A stretch of DNA of 64,000 nucleotides from Sinonovacula constricta (lineage: Eukaryota > Mollusca > Bivalvia > Cardiida > Solecurtidae). The translations under genes and the position numbers were made by a program. The notes beneath the pieces were generated by a model that saw only the letters and a list, made by a program, of their open reading frames with translations, was not told the DNA's origin and made no database searches. Location of the stretch: assembly GCA_007844125.1 (NCBI GenBank), contig CM017564.1:14811714-14875713 (forward strand), in the 5' to 3' direction. Below are positions 1 through 11,289 of the stretch, one piece after another (positions within the stretch are counted from its first letter, which is position 1; every line of letters starts with the position of its first letter).

Positions 1-34
1 CACGCGGTGAGGGGCAGAGGAGCTTCAAGTCAGC

Positions 35-1090
35 AAGTCTGTTTTGATTGCAATATTATAATATTAAAATTAATTACTATATTTTAAATTTCAGTTTCCT
101 TTGTTCTCTGTATTCACTTACACTAATAAAAAATTCTTGCTGTAATATCTTACACTTTGATTTTACTGGCTTTTTATTTATCTGTAGGTATGTTTATGGT
201 TGACCTGGTGTCAGAATAATGTGACTGGGTGTGGTATTATGCCAGTTGTTCACGGCACACTATACACAATGAAGGCAGCACTATATCTGCTTCAAGTGAA
301 CACCGTCTCCAGATAACTAAAATACTACTGTTGGTGGCACAATAAACCCAATAAACAATCAAACCAACAAGAGTATTTAATTTATTTGAAGACAGTGCTC
401 AATTGAAATCAATATAGAGCTGTCTTTACTGATTATAGCATGCCATGAACACCTGGCATGATACACCCAGACACTTTATCCTGACACCTGACTGACCAGT
501 CATAGAATTACCTGTCTATTTGCTTGAGTATTAGCAAGGGAGCAATAACACTACCATTTAACATGACTTTGGTATGTTGCAGCCCAGACTGAATCCAATG
601 CCTTTAGTACCAAGAGCCAGCACTCCACTGATTGCACTACCAGGTCTGGTGTTTTACTTTTACCCCTTTACGCATATTAATGCTTATAAAATAACCAAGA
701 TAGTATTTCGTTAAACTGTACTTGATAGTTCAGCATTTCTCAGCTCAGGCTTTAAACATATAAAATATGGGGGTGCTTTTGCCTATAGCTCCTGTTATTT
801 GTTGCTGTTTTCAAATTGCTGTTTTAAAGAATAAGCAAGTTTGCATCATGACCAGAGCTGTAAAAGTTTGTGTCAGCATCTAAATTGTTTTTTTTTGTTT
901 ATTTCCTTTTTGATAAAATTTTCAATCTATTTCTTTCAATCTGTGAACACTTATTCTGTATCATAATTTGACTGAAAAATCATAAGGTGCCTGTGTGGTG
1001 CAAATAACACAAGACCCTCACATACAAAATAAGTCTAAAATTGCTAAATAAAAAAAATCAGGTAATGAAAAAAAAAACACAATAATGCAG
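35..1090. other. AT-rich non-coding stretch
   Basis: No ORF, RNA or tandem array recognised. The first 34 bases are the remainder of the SINE that is complete at 32925-33075. Homopolymer A and T runs near 885-895 and 1050-1080 differ slightly in length in copy 2 (33076-34131). Confidence 0.6.
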
Positions 1091-1091
1091 A

Positions 1092-1331
1092 ATGTTGGAT
1101 TGTTTTTCTTTTTCTGACATAAATGAAGAAAAATACAACTGTCGTGCAGGTAAGAGGAAGGATGCTAGATTCTCTCAAGCTGAACTGGAGTTGTTATCTG
1201 ATAAATCAACAAGAACTGACTATGAACTGTTTTCCAACACAATACCCGTTGTACTATTTCTTGAGTGCATTTTATGTATTTTATTCTTAATGATAAATAA
1301 ATTGATACTTAAATTATATTTAATCATTTAA
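1092..1331 (+). CDS. weak 79-aa ORF, hypothetical
   Basis: The 79-residue ORF starts at ATG and ends at 1331. Residues about 20-35 (KRKDARFSQAELELL) faintly recall the first helix of Myb/SANT-like DNA-binding domains found in Harbinger-derived proteins, but only about one helix is present. The C-terminal third is hydrophobic and AT-driven. Copy 2 keeps the ORF with a single N-to-S change. A cag|gta junction lies at the start of the basic stretch, so this could be a lone exon remnant. I see no neighbouring exons and cannot assign a function. Confidence 0.15.
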   Translation: MLDCFSFSDINEEKYNCRAGKRKDARFSQAELELLSDKSTRTDYELFSNTIPVVLFLECILCILFLMINKLILKLYLII

Positions 1332-1639
1332 AATCCTATTTGCTAACCCCCCGAGAATGTCTTGTCATGCTTTCTCATATTAATAATACGTTCTTAGCAA
1401 GCTATGGGTTAAAAATATAAATTAATTGATAAGCATGTTTCATTTGTTTCATTTAATTAATGACTTCTTTTTGTGTTTTTTTTTTCATTGTCTTAAATTA
1501 GAGTGAAATATATATAACACCTTTCTGTTGTATTATTTTCCTTGTTAATTTTTTGTTGATCTGATTTTTAAGTGAAAACCACAAATGTTATCTAGTGATT
1601 TTATATATGTCAATCTAGCCACAACCTTAGCCACTCAAC

Positions 1640-2085
1640 GGATTTGATCAAGCAAAGAAAAAAACAGTCCACAAGCTTGGGATGATCGAGAAAGTGTGCT
1701 ATTAAGCGAACAATCCTTTAAGCTTGGGATGATAGTGCAAGCTTGCAAGCGTGCCAAACCGCACGCTTGGGATAAGTGAGCAAGCGAGCAAAACCATGCG
1801 CTTGGCATGATTGCGCAAGCTTGCAAGCGAACAATCAAGCTAGTAAAGGTTCCTATCGCAACCTTGCAAGCGAGCTCCTAAGCGAGCCAAACAGCTCGCT
1901 TGGCACGATCGCGTAAGCTTGCAAGCGAGCAATCAAGAACGTAATGGTTCCTATCGCAACCTTGCGAGCTTACTTTTAAGATTGCGGCTTTGTTATTGCA
2001 ATCTTGCCGTAAGCTTAAATAAGATTGCGACACGCTTGGTTGGAATCTTACCGCAGCCTTGTCGATAACTTGCCGCAAGCTTATT
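1640..2085. repeat. aagcttgc/gcaagcgagc palindromic repeat
   Basis: About 450 bp made of shuffled variants of gcttgcaagcgagcaa, ttgccgcaagctta and aatcttaccgcag. Many are self-complementary around AAGCTT or GCTTGCAAGC. There is no fixed period. GC content is visibly above the surroundings. The same vocabulary recurs in the spacer at 30590-30820. The minus-strand ORFs read here (1635-1838 and 1878-2135) follow from the repeat and show no protein-like composition. Confidence 0.7.
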
Positions 2086-2089
2086 TTAT

Positions 2090-3240
2090 GATACTTAAAA
2101 ATAATTGAAAAATCAAAGAAAATATTTGTAAACATTCACACAGTAAGAACAATGTGTGTTACTATATTTAAACCAATAAGCCACTCCTCCACGCATTAAT
2201 ATAGTAGTCGGCCAATCGTGTACTCGTATGCAAATCTCTGAGGTCACAAAAGTTCATGCAGCTTACGCAAAATGAACGGCATATTTGAATAGGGAAAATA
2301 TATAGCAAATATTAGTATATTTGGATATTGTTTGATTCTTCTGAATGTCCCAGTTCATTTGTTTAAACAGGACAATACTGTATTCTTTTATAAGTGCCTG
2401 CTAAGCAAGTACAACCGAAAAGGTTATCAGAAGAACTGATTTGCATAACATATTACCTCTTATAAGAGTTTCTTCTCATTACCAAATTTGGCAACCAGAT
2501 TCATACCACATCATCTTGTACTGAAAAAAATATTTTAAAAGAAGATACTCAATAATTATGTGGCAAATAACATGTCGTAGGTATATACTTCACCAACCTT
2601 TGCCAGAATCAAAATTATGATATACTTAATACTGATAGCTAAAGTAATCAAATATAAGGTCTGATTAAAAAAAAAAAGCAGGTTGCATGTATTTTTTAAG
2701 ATTATCTGACAAGTTAAGCTTAATTGTAATCATATAATGAACAAAACAGTGATCACTTTGATAACTCTTCTCTCACTGCTCTGACATCAAACACAATGAG
2801 ATCCTGTTACAATGTAGTAAATATGAGGAACAAAAACAGTCTTGTCATAGGACAAGTTCTAATTATGTGCATAATATTAACCAAATTGTGCAAAATATTA
2901 CAAGCAGAAACATGAAACTTAAAAATTGAAAATCCAGAACTGTCCAGTTCAGGGTGTATATTGTACAGCCTTTTGCAAAATGAAATCAAAATAATAAAAA
3001 TAATTTGATAAGCAAAAAAAAAAAAAAAAAAAAAAAACCACTTAAGAGTAAGAACTTAAAAAATGCCGTGCGTGTTGCAGGACGTAGTCCTCTTACAAAA
3101 CTTAAACAAAACTGAGCTACTCTTTAGAGATTGATGAAAAAGGATTATACTTAACAAGTTGCGGTTTGTATAAAATTGGAAGATTATATGTTATTCTTTG
3201 TCATAATGGCATTAATTAAACTAATTACTGCAGTCGCAAC
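2090..3240. other. AT-rich non-coding stretch with poly-A run
   Basis: No gene recognised. A run of about two dozen A residues at 3014-3037 lies just upstream of the Penelope-like fragment. It is shorter in copy 2 (36053-36075). It may be a retroposon tail or a simple homopolymer. Confidence 0.5.
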
Positions 3241-3249
3241 ACAAACGCG

Positions 3250-4265
3250 ATTTCATAAAAATCCAATACATAAATAAAGGGATTGATTTTATCGACTTAC
3301 CTAGTACCTTTCGGGACAAAAATATCATCAATAAAACAAAGAAAGCTCAATGGTGTATTAAAAGTACAAACAAACATTTAGAGGTCTTATTTTAAATTAC
3401 AACCAAACTGTGTCAACCTGAATGATCCTTCATAAGATACTTGTAACTGTTCAACTTCACTTTTCTGTTATTTACCTTCTGGCCTTATCATTACTGGGGA
3501 TTTAAACATCATCGATGACTATAAATTAAGAAAATTACTCTTCAAGAGTCCGAAATATCGCCTGCCAGATGAAAAAGATTTTGACCTTTGTTGCAAAGAA
3601 ATAACTTATCCAATTAATATGTTTGCCGATCAGGAAATAAAAATTCGCGTTAAATTCTACCCCTCCCTTCTTTCTAGTTTAACTTAGGAACCTGTTTTAT
3701 CACCACTTAAAACACCTCAAACAGTCCTTTCAGAATATTCACGATAAATTTGTACTTGTACCTGCAGACAAACCTTCAAAGAACACATTTTTGTCTGACG
3801 ACTATGTGTACTATATTACAAAAATATCCTGAGTGCTGAGTTATCCACCACCAGTTCTTACACTAGCACCAACATTGACTTTCAGACAGTCATTGACATA
3901 GATAAACAAATATTGCATAATTTCAATATCAAGACATTATCAAAGCAGGAAAGAAAACTTCCTTCGCTGTACTGGATTCCTAAGCTTCACAACACACCAT
4001 ATAAGTCACGATTCATAGCTAATGCCAGCTCTAGCAACACAACCCACAGATCTAAACTACTTACGTCTTACCTTACAGCCGTTCGTAATCACGCTGTTAA
4101 ATATTGTGAAGAAGTGAAGAAAATCAAGGAATAAACATTTTTGGTCTATTACAATTCTTCAGAAGTCTTAGACAAGTTTCGCACTTTAAGCTGCCATTGC
4201 TCTGCAGTTAATACTTACTATTTGTCTACGCTATACATATCTTTACCTCATGATTTAATTAATTG
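3250..4265 (+). pseudogene. Penelope-like retroelement RT fragment
   Basis: Conceptual translation in shifting frames gives an ordered series of blocks known from invertebrate Penelope-like reverse transcriptases: IDFIDLPSTFRDKNIINKT (about 3275), IITGDLNII (about 3490), SPKYRLPDE (about 3550), DKFVLVPADK (about 3745), YWIPKLHNTPYKSRFIAN (about 3970) and a block corresponding to STLYISLPHDLINW (about 4217). The longest open piece is 3913-4134. Frameshifts and stops separate the blocks, and the catalytic YxDD region and the GIY-YIG endonuclease are not seen, so the copy is 3'-truncated and dead. The family would prime at chromosome ends or nicks using its RT. Confidence 0.75.
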
Positions 4266-4314
4266 GTGTATACTTCCTTTATGTTTAACAATTTTCTGAC
4301 GATATTAAACACTG

Positions 4315-5410
4315 ATGTGCCTCCGATAGGACATTCTGTTGATGTATTGTAATGGTCATTATGACAGACATTGTATTTTTTACACGACATCTAACAGTTT
4401 GATAATTGCAACAATTGAGACATAAACCTTTTATAGACGAAGAGCAGAATATTTACTTATGTGACATGGTAGCGTGCAATTAGCGCTTAAATAGCCATTT
4501 TCACACGTGTGACATTGACAAGTTGTTTTGTTTCCAGAGCAGTTACAGTTCTAACTCTCACTTGTCTGAATAATATACTGCCGTACATCTAAACCAGCGA
4601 CCCGATTGTCCTTTACCGCCTTTAGTATTGCTTTGTGAATAACAGCCACTTCCATACAAAGAGTCAATTCATTTGTCGTAGACATTGCCTTTTGAACAAA
4701 CAGATGCCGTTAAATTCTGTTTATACAGGTTATTTTCTACATTACATCAAACAGTTTTATAATTGCATCAATTGAGACATAAACCATTTACAGACAAAGG
4801 GTAGAATAGTTTACTGTATTTTTATAACTGTCTCTCTTTTGATCACGGTAGAAACCGATTTTACAAAATATACATATTCTTTGTGAATTGCATGAATGGC
4901 ACGGTTTCTTACATTCAACACACTTCTTGGATCCCGACAAATAATGTCTTCGTGACATAATATACAGCAGGATGTGTCCGATTGGCAGTTTGGGGAACAT
5001 CTTGATTAACATGATACAGGGAATCTGTTGAGAAGTATACATACATGTATAATACTGTTGTCTGAACACATGTTATATCATTTCTTATGGTAAACCATTT
5101 CCTGCCATAATATCCATCTGTACAGTTACCTTCAAAATGTCCAGATCCGTCCGATGGAAGTGATAAAAAGTAACATGGAAACGTTGCTCTGGTGTTACAG
5201 TCCTTTGCTAAATAACATTCGTTGTCAATCGTAAACCACTATATAAGAAATATACAAAGGACAAATAAGATATGAAGAGCACACGATGGTAATAGGTAAA
5301 ATTAGAATTGATTTAAATGAATGATTTTCACCTTTATTACAAGACAGCATATCACATGTTTGTGGTGAACAGTTGGTTAATTTAGGAAAAAATAAAAGGC
5401 AAAAGCCGCT
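4315..5410 (-). pseudogene. cysteine-rich EGF-like exon remnants
   Basis: Read on the minus strand from right to left, four short blocks are dense in cysteine and end in EGF-type glycine-aromatic patterns: NCSPQTCDMLSCNKG (5332-5380, followed by a GTGAAA donor); a block ending GNCTDGYYGRKW (about 5090-5205, with an acceptor-like tttagcaaag ahead of it); KKCVECKKPCHSCNSQ then ICIFCKIGFY (about 4840-4930); and NCSGNKTTCQCHTCENGY (about 4475-4555). The spacing suggests separate small exons, as in multi-EGF receptors and scavenger-type proteins that act extracellularly. Internal segments near 4400 and 4750 are similar to each other (cagttt.ataattgca.caattgagacataaacc), so one exon unit was duplicated locally. 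No signal peptide, membrane exon or complete ORF was found, so I call fragments rather than a gene. Confidence 0.45.
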
Positions 5411-5539
5411 TTCATGTTGGTACCAAATTTCTTTCGTATTGTTTGTTTTTATTACATCTTGTAATGACATACGAAAGCGTAATTAATCGGAATATCTGAC
5501 AAAGTTATGCCACGCATAACAACATTTGGAAATGCACAG

Positions 5540-5745
5540 GACACATATATTCACAAGTAAGACAAATGCAAAAGAAAGAACAAATCTGTGATAAGTAATT
5601 TAACAAATAGAGCAAACACGACAGTTACCGCCTTTCGAGGCTATGGTTTGGTACTGCTAGAGTCTACAGGCGTCACACAGAACACATTAAAACGAAACAA
5701 TAACAGCAGGAAACTATGACTGAAATAAGTGACACCTACTAATGA
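5540..5745 (+). pseudogene. degenerate paralogue of the 18157-18429 ORF
   Basis: The stretch ttcacaagtaagacaaatgc ... agagcaaacacgacagttac (5552-5630) aligns base by base, with gaps, to 18200-18285 inside the 90-aa ORF at 18157-18429. Here the frame is broken. Two copies of the same segment 12.6 kb apart within one unit suggest a dispersed or captured exon-like sequence. Its function is unknown. Confidence 0.5.
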
Positions 5746-5999
5746 CGTCGAGTAATGCACAATCGTATATGAAAATAAACGCACGCACAGCCAGTTTTTA
5801 TATTGAAGAAAAAGTTCCAATGGTAAATCAAGCGTCTCTTAATTATATGTTTGTTTCATGGCGACGGCATTTAAATAAGCAATAACTAATGTTTTAGTAT
5901 GTGAGACATCAAATCCAAATGCGTTAGATATTTAAGTAAGTTTAGTATATGAAACAAGCTGAACTGGCAATACTAGTCGAAACGTTGAACTAACCAAAT

Positions 6000-7385
6000 T
6001 GTACACGCTAGAGACAGCTGGTGGTTGTGGTAACCATGTTGTGTAAGATACCGAAAGCCGGTGGTTGTTTAAACCAAGTTGTATAAGATATCGACAGCCA
6101 GTGGTTGTGTTAACCAAGTTGTATAAGATACCGACAGCCGGTGGTTGTGCTAACCAAGTTGTATAATATACCGACAGCCGGTGGTTGTGCTAACCAAGTT
6201 GTATAAGATACCGACAACCGGTGGTTGTGCTAACCAAGTTGTATAAGATACCGACAGCCGGTGGTTGTGCTAACCAAGTTGTATAAGATACCGACAGTCG
6301 GTGGTTGTGTTAACCAAGTTGTATAAGATACCGACAGCCGGTGGTTGTGTTAACCAAGTTGTATAAGATACCGACAGCCGGTGGTTGTGCTAACCAAGTT
6401 TTATAAGATACCGACAGTCGGTGGTTGTGCTAACCATGTTGTATAAGATACCGACAGCCGGTGGTTGTTCTAACCAAGTTGTATATGATACCGACAGCCA
6501 TTGGTTGTGCTAACCATGTTGTATAAGATACCGACAGCCAGTGGTTGTGTTAACCAAGTTGTATAAGATACCCACCACCGGTGGTTGTGCTAACCAAGTT
6601 GTATAAGATATCGAGAGCCAGTGGTTGTGTTAACCAAGTTGTATAATATACCGACAGACGGTGGTTGTGTAAACCAAGTTGTATAAGATACCGACAGTCG
6701 GTGGTTGTGTTAACCAAGTTGTAAAAGATACCGACAACCAGTAGTTGTGCTAACCAAGTTGTATAAGATACCGATAGCCGGTGGTTGTGTTAACCAAGTT
6801 GTATAAGTTACCGACAGCCGGGGGTTGTGCTAACCAAGTTGTATAAGATACCGACAGCCAGTGGTTATGCTAACCAAGTTGTATAAGATACCGACAGCCG
6901 GTGGTTGTGCTAACCAAGTTGTATAAGATACCGACAGTCGGTGGTTGTGCTAACCAAGTTGTATAAGATACCGACAGTCGGTGGTTGTGTTAACCAAGTT
7001 GTATAAGATACCGACAGCCGGTGGTTGTGCTAACCAAGTTGTATAAGATACCGACAGCCGGTGGTTGTGTTAACCAAGTTGTATAAGATACCGACAGCCG
7101 GTGGTTGTGCTAACTAAGTTGTATAGGATACCGACAGCCAGTGTTTGTGCTAACCAAGTTTTATAAGATACCGACAGTCGGTGGTTGTGTTAACCAAGTT
7201 GTATAAGATACCGACAGCCAGTGGTTGTGCTAACCAAGTTGTATAAGATACCGACAGCCGGTGGTTGTGTTAACCAAGTTGTATAAGTTACCGACAGCAG
7301 GTGGTTGTGCTAACCAAGTTGTATAAGGTACCGACATCCGGTGGTTGTTTAAACCTAGTTGTATAAGACACCGACAGCCGATGCT
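6000..7385. repeat. 40-bp minisatellite array
   Basis: About 34 head-to-tail units with consensus gtataagataccgacagccg followed by gtggttgtgctaaccaagtt. The period is exactly 40, so the units stay in register with the 60-column layout every three units. Most variation is transitions in the ccg(a/g)cagyc and gtg(c/t) positions. A 40-bp unit is not a multiple of three, so no long ORF crosses it. Confidence 0.97.
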
Positions 7386-7857
7386 TGTGCTAAACATGGT
7401 ACATAAAATGCGTAGAGCCGATGGTTATGCTAATACATTGTATAAGATGCATATAGCCAATGGTTGTGCTTACACATTGTATAAGATGCATATAGCCAAT
7501 GGTTGTGCTAACACATTGTATAAGATGCATAGAGCCAATGGTTGTGTTAACACATTGTATAAGATGTATATAACCAATTTGTGTGCTAACACATTGTATA
7601 AGATGCATAGAGCCGATGGTTGTGCTAACACATTGTATAAGATGCATATAGCCAATGGTTGTGCTAACACATTGTATAAGATGCATAGAGCCAATGGTTG
7701 TGCTAACACATTGTATAAGATGCATAGAGCCGATGGTTGTGCTAACACATTGTATAAGATGCATAGAGACAATGGTTGTGCTAACACATTGTATAAGATG
7801 CATAGAGCCGATGGTTGTGCTAACATATTGTATAATATGCATAGAGCCAATGGTTAC
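7386..7857. repeat. 39-bp minisatellite array, derived from the 40-bp unit
   Basis: About 12 units of gtataagatgcatagagccg followed by atggttgtgctaacacatt. They are homologous to the neighbouring 40-bp unit but one base shorter. A 39-bp unit is thirteen codons, which keeps three or more frames open on both strands: ORFs at 7345-7884 (+), 7655-7948 (+), 7390-7890 (-) and 7470-7850 (-). The apparent 13-residue peptide repeat on the plus strand (ANTLYKMHRADGC) is best explained by this arithmetic and not by selection on a protein. Confidence 0.95.
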
Positions 7858-7899
7858 AGTACATTTGTTTTCATTAGTAATTAGTTTCACTTGTTTACA

Positions 7900-8600
7900 G
7901 AAAATATGTCTTCAAATGTGTGTTGGACTTCGAAAATTATTAAAATAATTATTTATAATTTCTAACAGAGTATGCATATTAATTTTGAAATAGATCATGG
8001 CATTTACAGTATTATCCATGGACATCTTGTAATATTTATAATTTGAAAATAATAAAGTAAATTGATAATAAAGTCACGTAAACAACTTATTTCAATTCAG
8101 CACAACAACGTTTACCTAGCACAGCCATACCCAGTTTAATAAACAATGATACTTTAAATAAGCCCCAACATTGACACATTATTATGTTATCATGTATCAG
8201 ATAATCAGATAATATACGGCATGACTAAGGCTTCTGCGAAATACCATAAGTTGGATATATAACTACCACTATATATTAAGATATATATTGAGAATGTAGT
8301 AATAACACTGTTAAGCATCTATTGATATAATGACGAATTATATAAACAGGCCTGAGACACTAGAAATATAGTTCCCTGCTGGAACATCTTCATCCGCTGT
8401 TCAATGTATTTTAAAATCAACATAAACGGACGTAAGTAATACATTCGTATAATTTCTTGTCTAAAAGGGGGTAATAAAGACTGCTCTCCCAAATATATTT
8501 ACAAAAAGTTTAACAGCAACATCAATTATGTAAACAGTATAACTTTCGTTATATTTTATATGAAATTTGCTAAAAAAAACGAACCGTGTTTAGCGTAAGG
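7900..8600. other. AT-rich non-coding stretch
   Basis: No coding or repeat signal recognised. Copy 2 equivalent is 40930-41629. Confidence 0.5.
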
Positions 8601-8985
8601 ACTTAGGGACCCGGTAGCACAGGCCCTCAAAATTTTAAAATAGGGACACTATGCAAAGTGTGTCGTGTAGGGCTAGATTCGTGTAGTGCTGACCCCATTT
8701 TCGGCTTTGCTCAGATCTCTGCCTTAGCTGGAAGAACCCGAAACCAAGAACTATTTTGCACTAAAATTTCCGAAACCGGTGCAAATGGTTACGAAATTGG
8801 AAATAGGGACCTCACGCATATGGTGGCTTTACCTTAGCACAGATTTAATCCCTGGCTGGAAGAACCTGAAGCGAACACAAAGCCTGCACAAAGAGCTGTG
8901 GAAACCAAGCGTGAAAGCGGACGAGAGAATTAAAATATGGAAAAAAATATATGTGCCAAAGGCAAAGTGTTTAATGTGCGGATGA
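8600..8985 (+). repeat. degenerate ~125-bp tandem duplication with a 68-aa ORF
   Basis: Two segments share gctttgctcagat...gctggaagaacccgaaacc (8704-8750) and gctttaccttagcacagat...gctggaagaacctgaagcg (8826-8875), and also share aaaatagggac. The plus ORF at 8779-8985 begins at GTG (first ATG 8785) and has no recognisable domain. The composition (W, K and P rich, ending CLMCG) is not random-looking, so a fragment of an unknown coding sequence is possible. Unknown function. Confidence 0.4.
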
Positions 8986-9129
8986 TTTTGATGATAATTT
9001 CTATTAAAAATATGCTTGTCTTTTAAATAAGCAATTTTTTATGTACCTGTTATAAACATTATTTCTATTTGTCAATACTGTCTCTAAGTGGTGCAGCAGA
9101 TAATGTATATCAAACTAAAACATGAAAGC

Positions 9130-9690
9130 TGATAATACTGGATGCAGATTTATGTTAGTAAAGACTGGTTTATATATGGATTTGGAGGGGTTTATGTGTT
9201 CTTTACCTTCTCCTGTTTCTTGGTGTATACTTCATCCTACATATACCATAGAAATACTAAATAAAGTGTACAAGAGTGTTGTAACACTTATACCCTTTTA
9301 TATAATAATTCAACCTTTTTTCATCAGTGCAGACAGTGATAACACGATAGGAAATGAGAGGAAAGGGTGAAACCTATATGCTTGACGACAAAAATTGATT
9401 ACAAAAAGATTGTGTCCTGTCCGTACAGAGTAAGTGAGATAAAAATGTTTTAAACTTGTTTAAGTGTAGTCGGCCTATACTTTACCTTTGTCAAAGATAT
9501 ATTTTTTGTGAATGAGTATCGTTCTTTCGGAGTGCGGTTTATCGCTGGTTTGTAAGATGCAGAAAGTGGAGTGGACTAGCTCCCCAATTAATACTTCGCC
9601 GTCTGATGCCTTTCTGAGGCACCTCTGATCCGAACCAGATCAGGAACAGGGGGGATGGAAGTGCTATTAACTTACATACAGACTGCGTTT
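9130..9690. repeat. dispersed repeat, member A
   Basis: Shares an ordered series of words with 13525-14035: aatactggatgcaga, then a diverged middle, then gacaacacgataggaaatgaggaaagg-like bases, then tttgtaagatgc, then gcacctctgatccgaa. The two members are diverged but collinear over roughly 500 bp in the same orientation. The ORF at 9122-9370 lies in it and is not convincing as protein. Confidence 0.6.
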
Positions 9691-9699
9691 TATCTGAAT

Positions 9700-10200
9700 C
9701 CTGCATAGCCATTATTTCTGAGCATATTGTATTAAACATATATATAATGTTATAGATAGTTTTAACATTACCGTTGTTAAGAAAGATATGTGTATATCGG
9801 CCTCAAAATTAACCCGGAATATGGCATATTACCCTCAATAGTTACTAGCGTATCCAAGGCAATATGTGGTTGTGTTTGTAAAAGTTTCTTACTTTCAAAA
9901 CGGCTTACCCTAGAGTAACAATGCTCGTGCACGCTTTTCCTGCTATTTTATTTTTTATTTTGACACCAGCTACAAATTGTCATATCAGCATCACATGGTA
10001 TTATATTGGATTACTTGTTCCAACCTCGTTGTAATTTTCATTACCCCACCCACAATAGTAAACGATTTGGAGAGTAGAGCGTTTGGTTCACGTAGTCTCA
10101 AAATATGTTTGATGTTTAATTATATGCATCATCCTGCTTCACACAATATGTGGTTCACAACGTTTATATACCATGTTTAATTAGAACAGTATATGGTAGT
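9700..10200. other. AT-rich non-coding stretch
   Basis: Nothing recognised. The ORF at 9977-10180 has no protein-like features. Copy 2 equivalent is 42720-43222. Confidence 0.5.
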
Positions 10201-10203
10201 CCT

Positions 10204-10312
10204 AGTGTTATGAACCAAGGTACAATAACATATTTACCCAGGATGGGGTTTGAACCTACGATCGCTCCGGAGTCAGGTGAGCTACCAAATAAGCAATCCG
10301 GGATGACAGCTC
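10204..10312 (-). mobile_element. tRNA-derived SINE head
   Basis: On the minus strand, tggtagctcacctga (10273-10287) fits a pol III A box and ggttcaaaccccatc (10243-10257) fits a B box, about 30 bp apart as in a tRNA. Flanking cccgga and tcctggg could partly close an acceptor-like stem, but with mismatches. An intact tRNA gene is unlikely because of those mismatches and the continuation into AT-rich sequence. Likely a pol III-transcribed retroposon fragment. Confidence 0.55.
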
Positions 10313-10349
10313 TGTGGAGAGAACATTTACAACAGTATAAATAAGACAA

Positions 10350-10845
10350 ATCATATGTTACATTTATCATTCTTATTTTGTTTATTTTTCACATTTTTCA
10401 TATCACCGATGAAATAATATCTGCTTGTAAAAATTAGTACTTTGAATAAGACGAAGCAAATTTATTTGTGGGACTAATGCAATGATGAAAAGTAAATGTG
10501 ATAAGTGATTGCATATTTGTAGGTCTAACTCAATGGACTTTAATAATAGTTTGTTTGTATTATTTCATTGCTACACCATTCATGGCAATGGACCTAATAA
10601 CCACAAATCTATATGTTGATACGTACACTTGCCATTATTTATAATTACCTGTCATACATTTAATTTCATAGGTATTAAAACTGTTAAAAGATTTCTATAC
10701 TTCTGTGGAGAGGTTGAATTAGTTTATTTTATTTAGTATTTATTTCTTTCTCTTATTTTATGTCTTATATTGAATGAAGTTACTTATATTTGTTAGCAGT
10801 TTAGATAACTTTACTAATATTTAGAATGTGCTGTTCTTAATTTGT
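10350..10845. other. AT-rich non-coding stretch
   Basis: Nothing recognised. Copy 2 equivalent is 43372-43867. Confidence 0.5.
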
Positions 10846-10848
10846 GAA

Positions 10849-11000
10849 AGACTGGTTTATCCACGGTAAATGTTGTTTTATGTGTTTGTATTTGTCTTGT
10901 TTACCTCAACTGAGCTTATGTAATAGACTGGTTAATACACGGTAAATGTTATTTAATATGCTTTGTATTTGCTTTGTTTATCTCAACTGAGCTTATGTTT
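10849..11000. repeat. 76-bp tandem duplication
   Basis: Two successive units, each running from agactggtt..tacacggtaaatgtt through tttgtttaycTCAACTGAGCTTATG. The second starts at 10925. Divergence between the units shows the duplication is older than the split of the 29.5 kb copies. Confidence 0.8.
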
Positions 11001-11020
11001 AGTGAGAGCTACTGTGATTT

Positions 11021-11260
11021 TCAGCCGTCGGCGTCATGCATCGGTCAACATTGTCACACGGCATCTCCCCAATAACCGCTAGGTCAAATTGAGCCAGACT
11101 TACTTAGGCAGGAATGGGGCGAACATTTGTTCTTTACGTGCTCGGCTCCGTCTGCACATGTGCGGACAAGAACCTCCACGTGAATGCCGGTACCTGCTTC
11201 GGTCATCTTACATCGGAAAATAGCCATGGTAGCCATAGGATGAGCAGAAAGTTACGGATC
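11021..11260 (-). repeat. GC-richer islet with 50-codon minus ORF, probable dispersed repeat
   Basis: This short segment is markedly richer in G+C and CpG than its surroundings and contains the near-palindrome tctgcacatgtgcgga. The minus strand is open from ATG at 11236 to TGA at 11084 (50 residues) without a recognisable domain. The sharp composition boundary suggests an inserted repeat, not a host exon. The identity is my inference. Confidence 0.3.
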
Positions 11261-11289
11261 CAACTTTAAAACCTCCAATCAGTAGATTG

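Noticed and set aside
7345..7948. Long overlapping ORFs on both strands with 13-residue repeats
   Set aside because: They follow directly from a 39-bp repeat unit. Several frames are open at once and none has flanking signals.
10204..10312. Functional tRNA gene
   Set aside because: A and B boxes are present, but the acceptor and T stems have mismatches and the sequence continues as a repeat.
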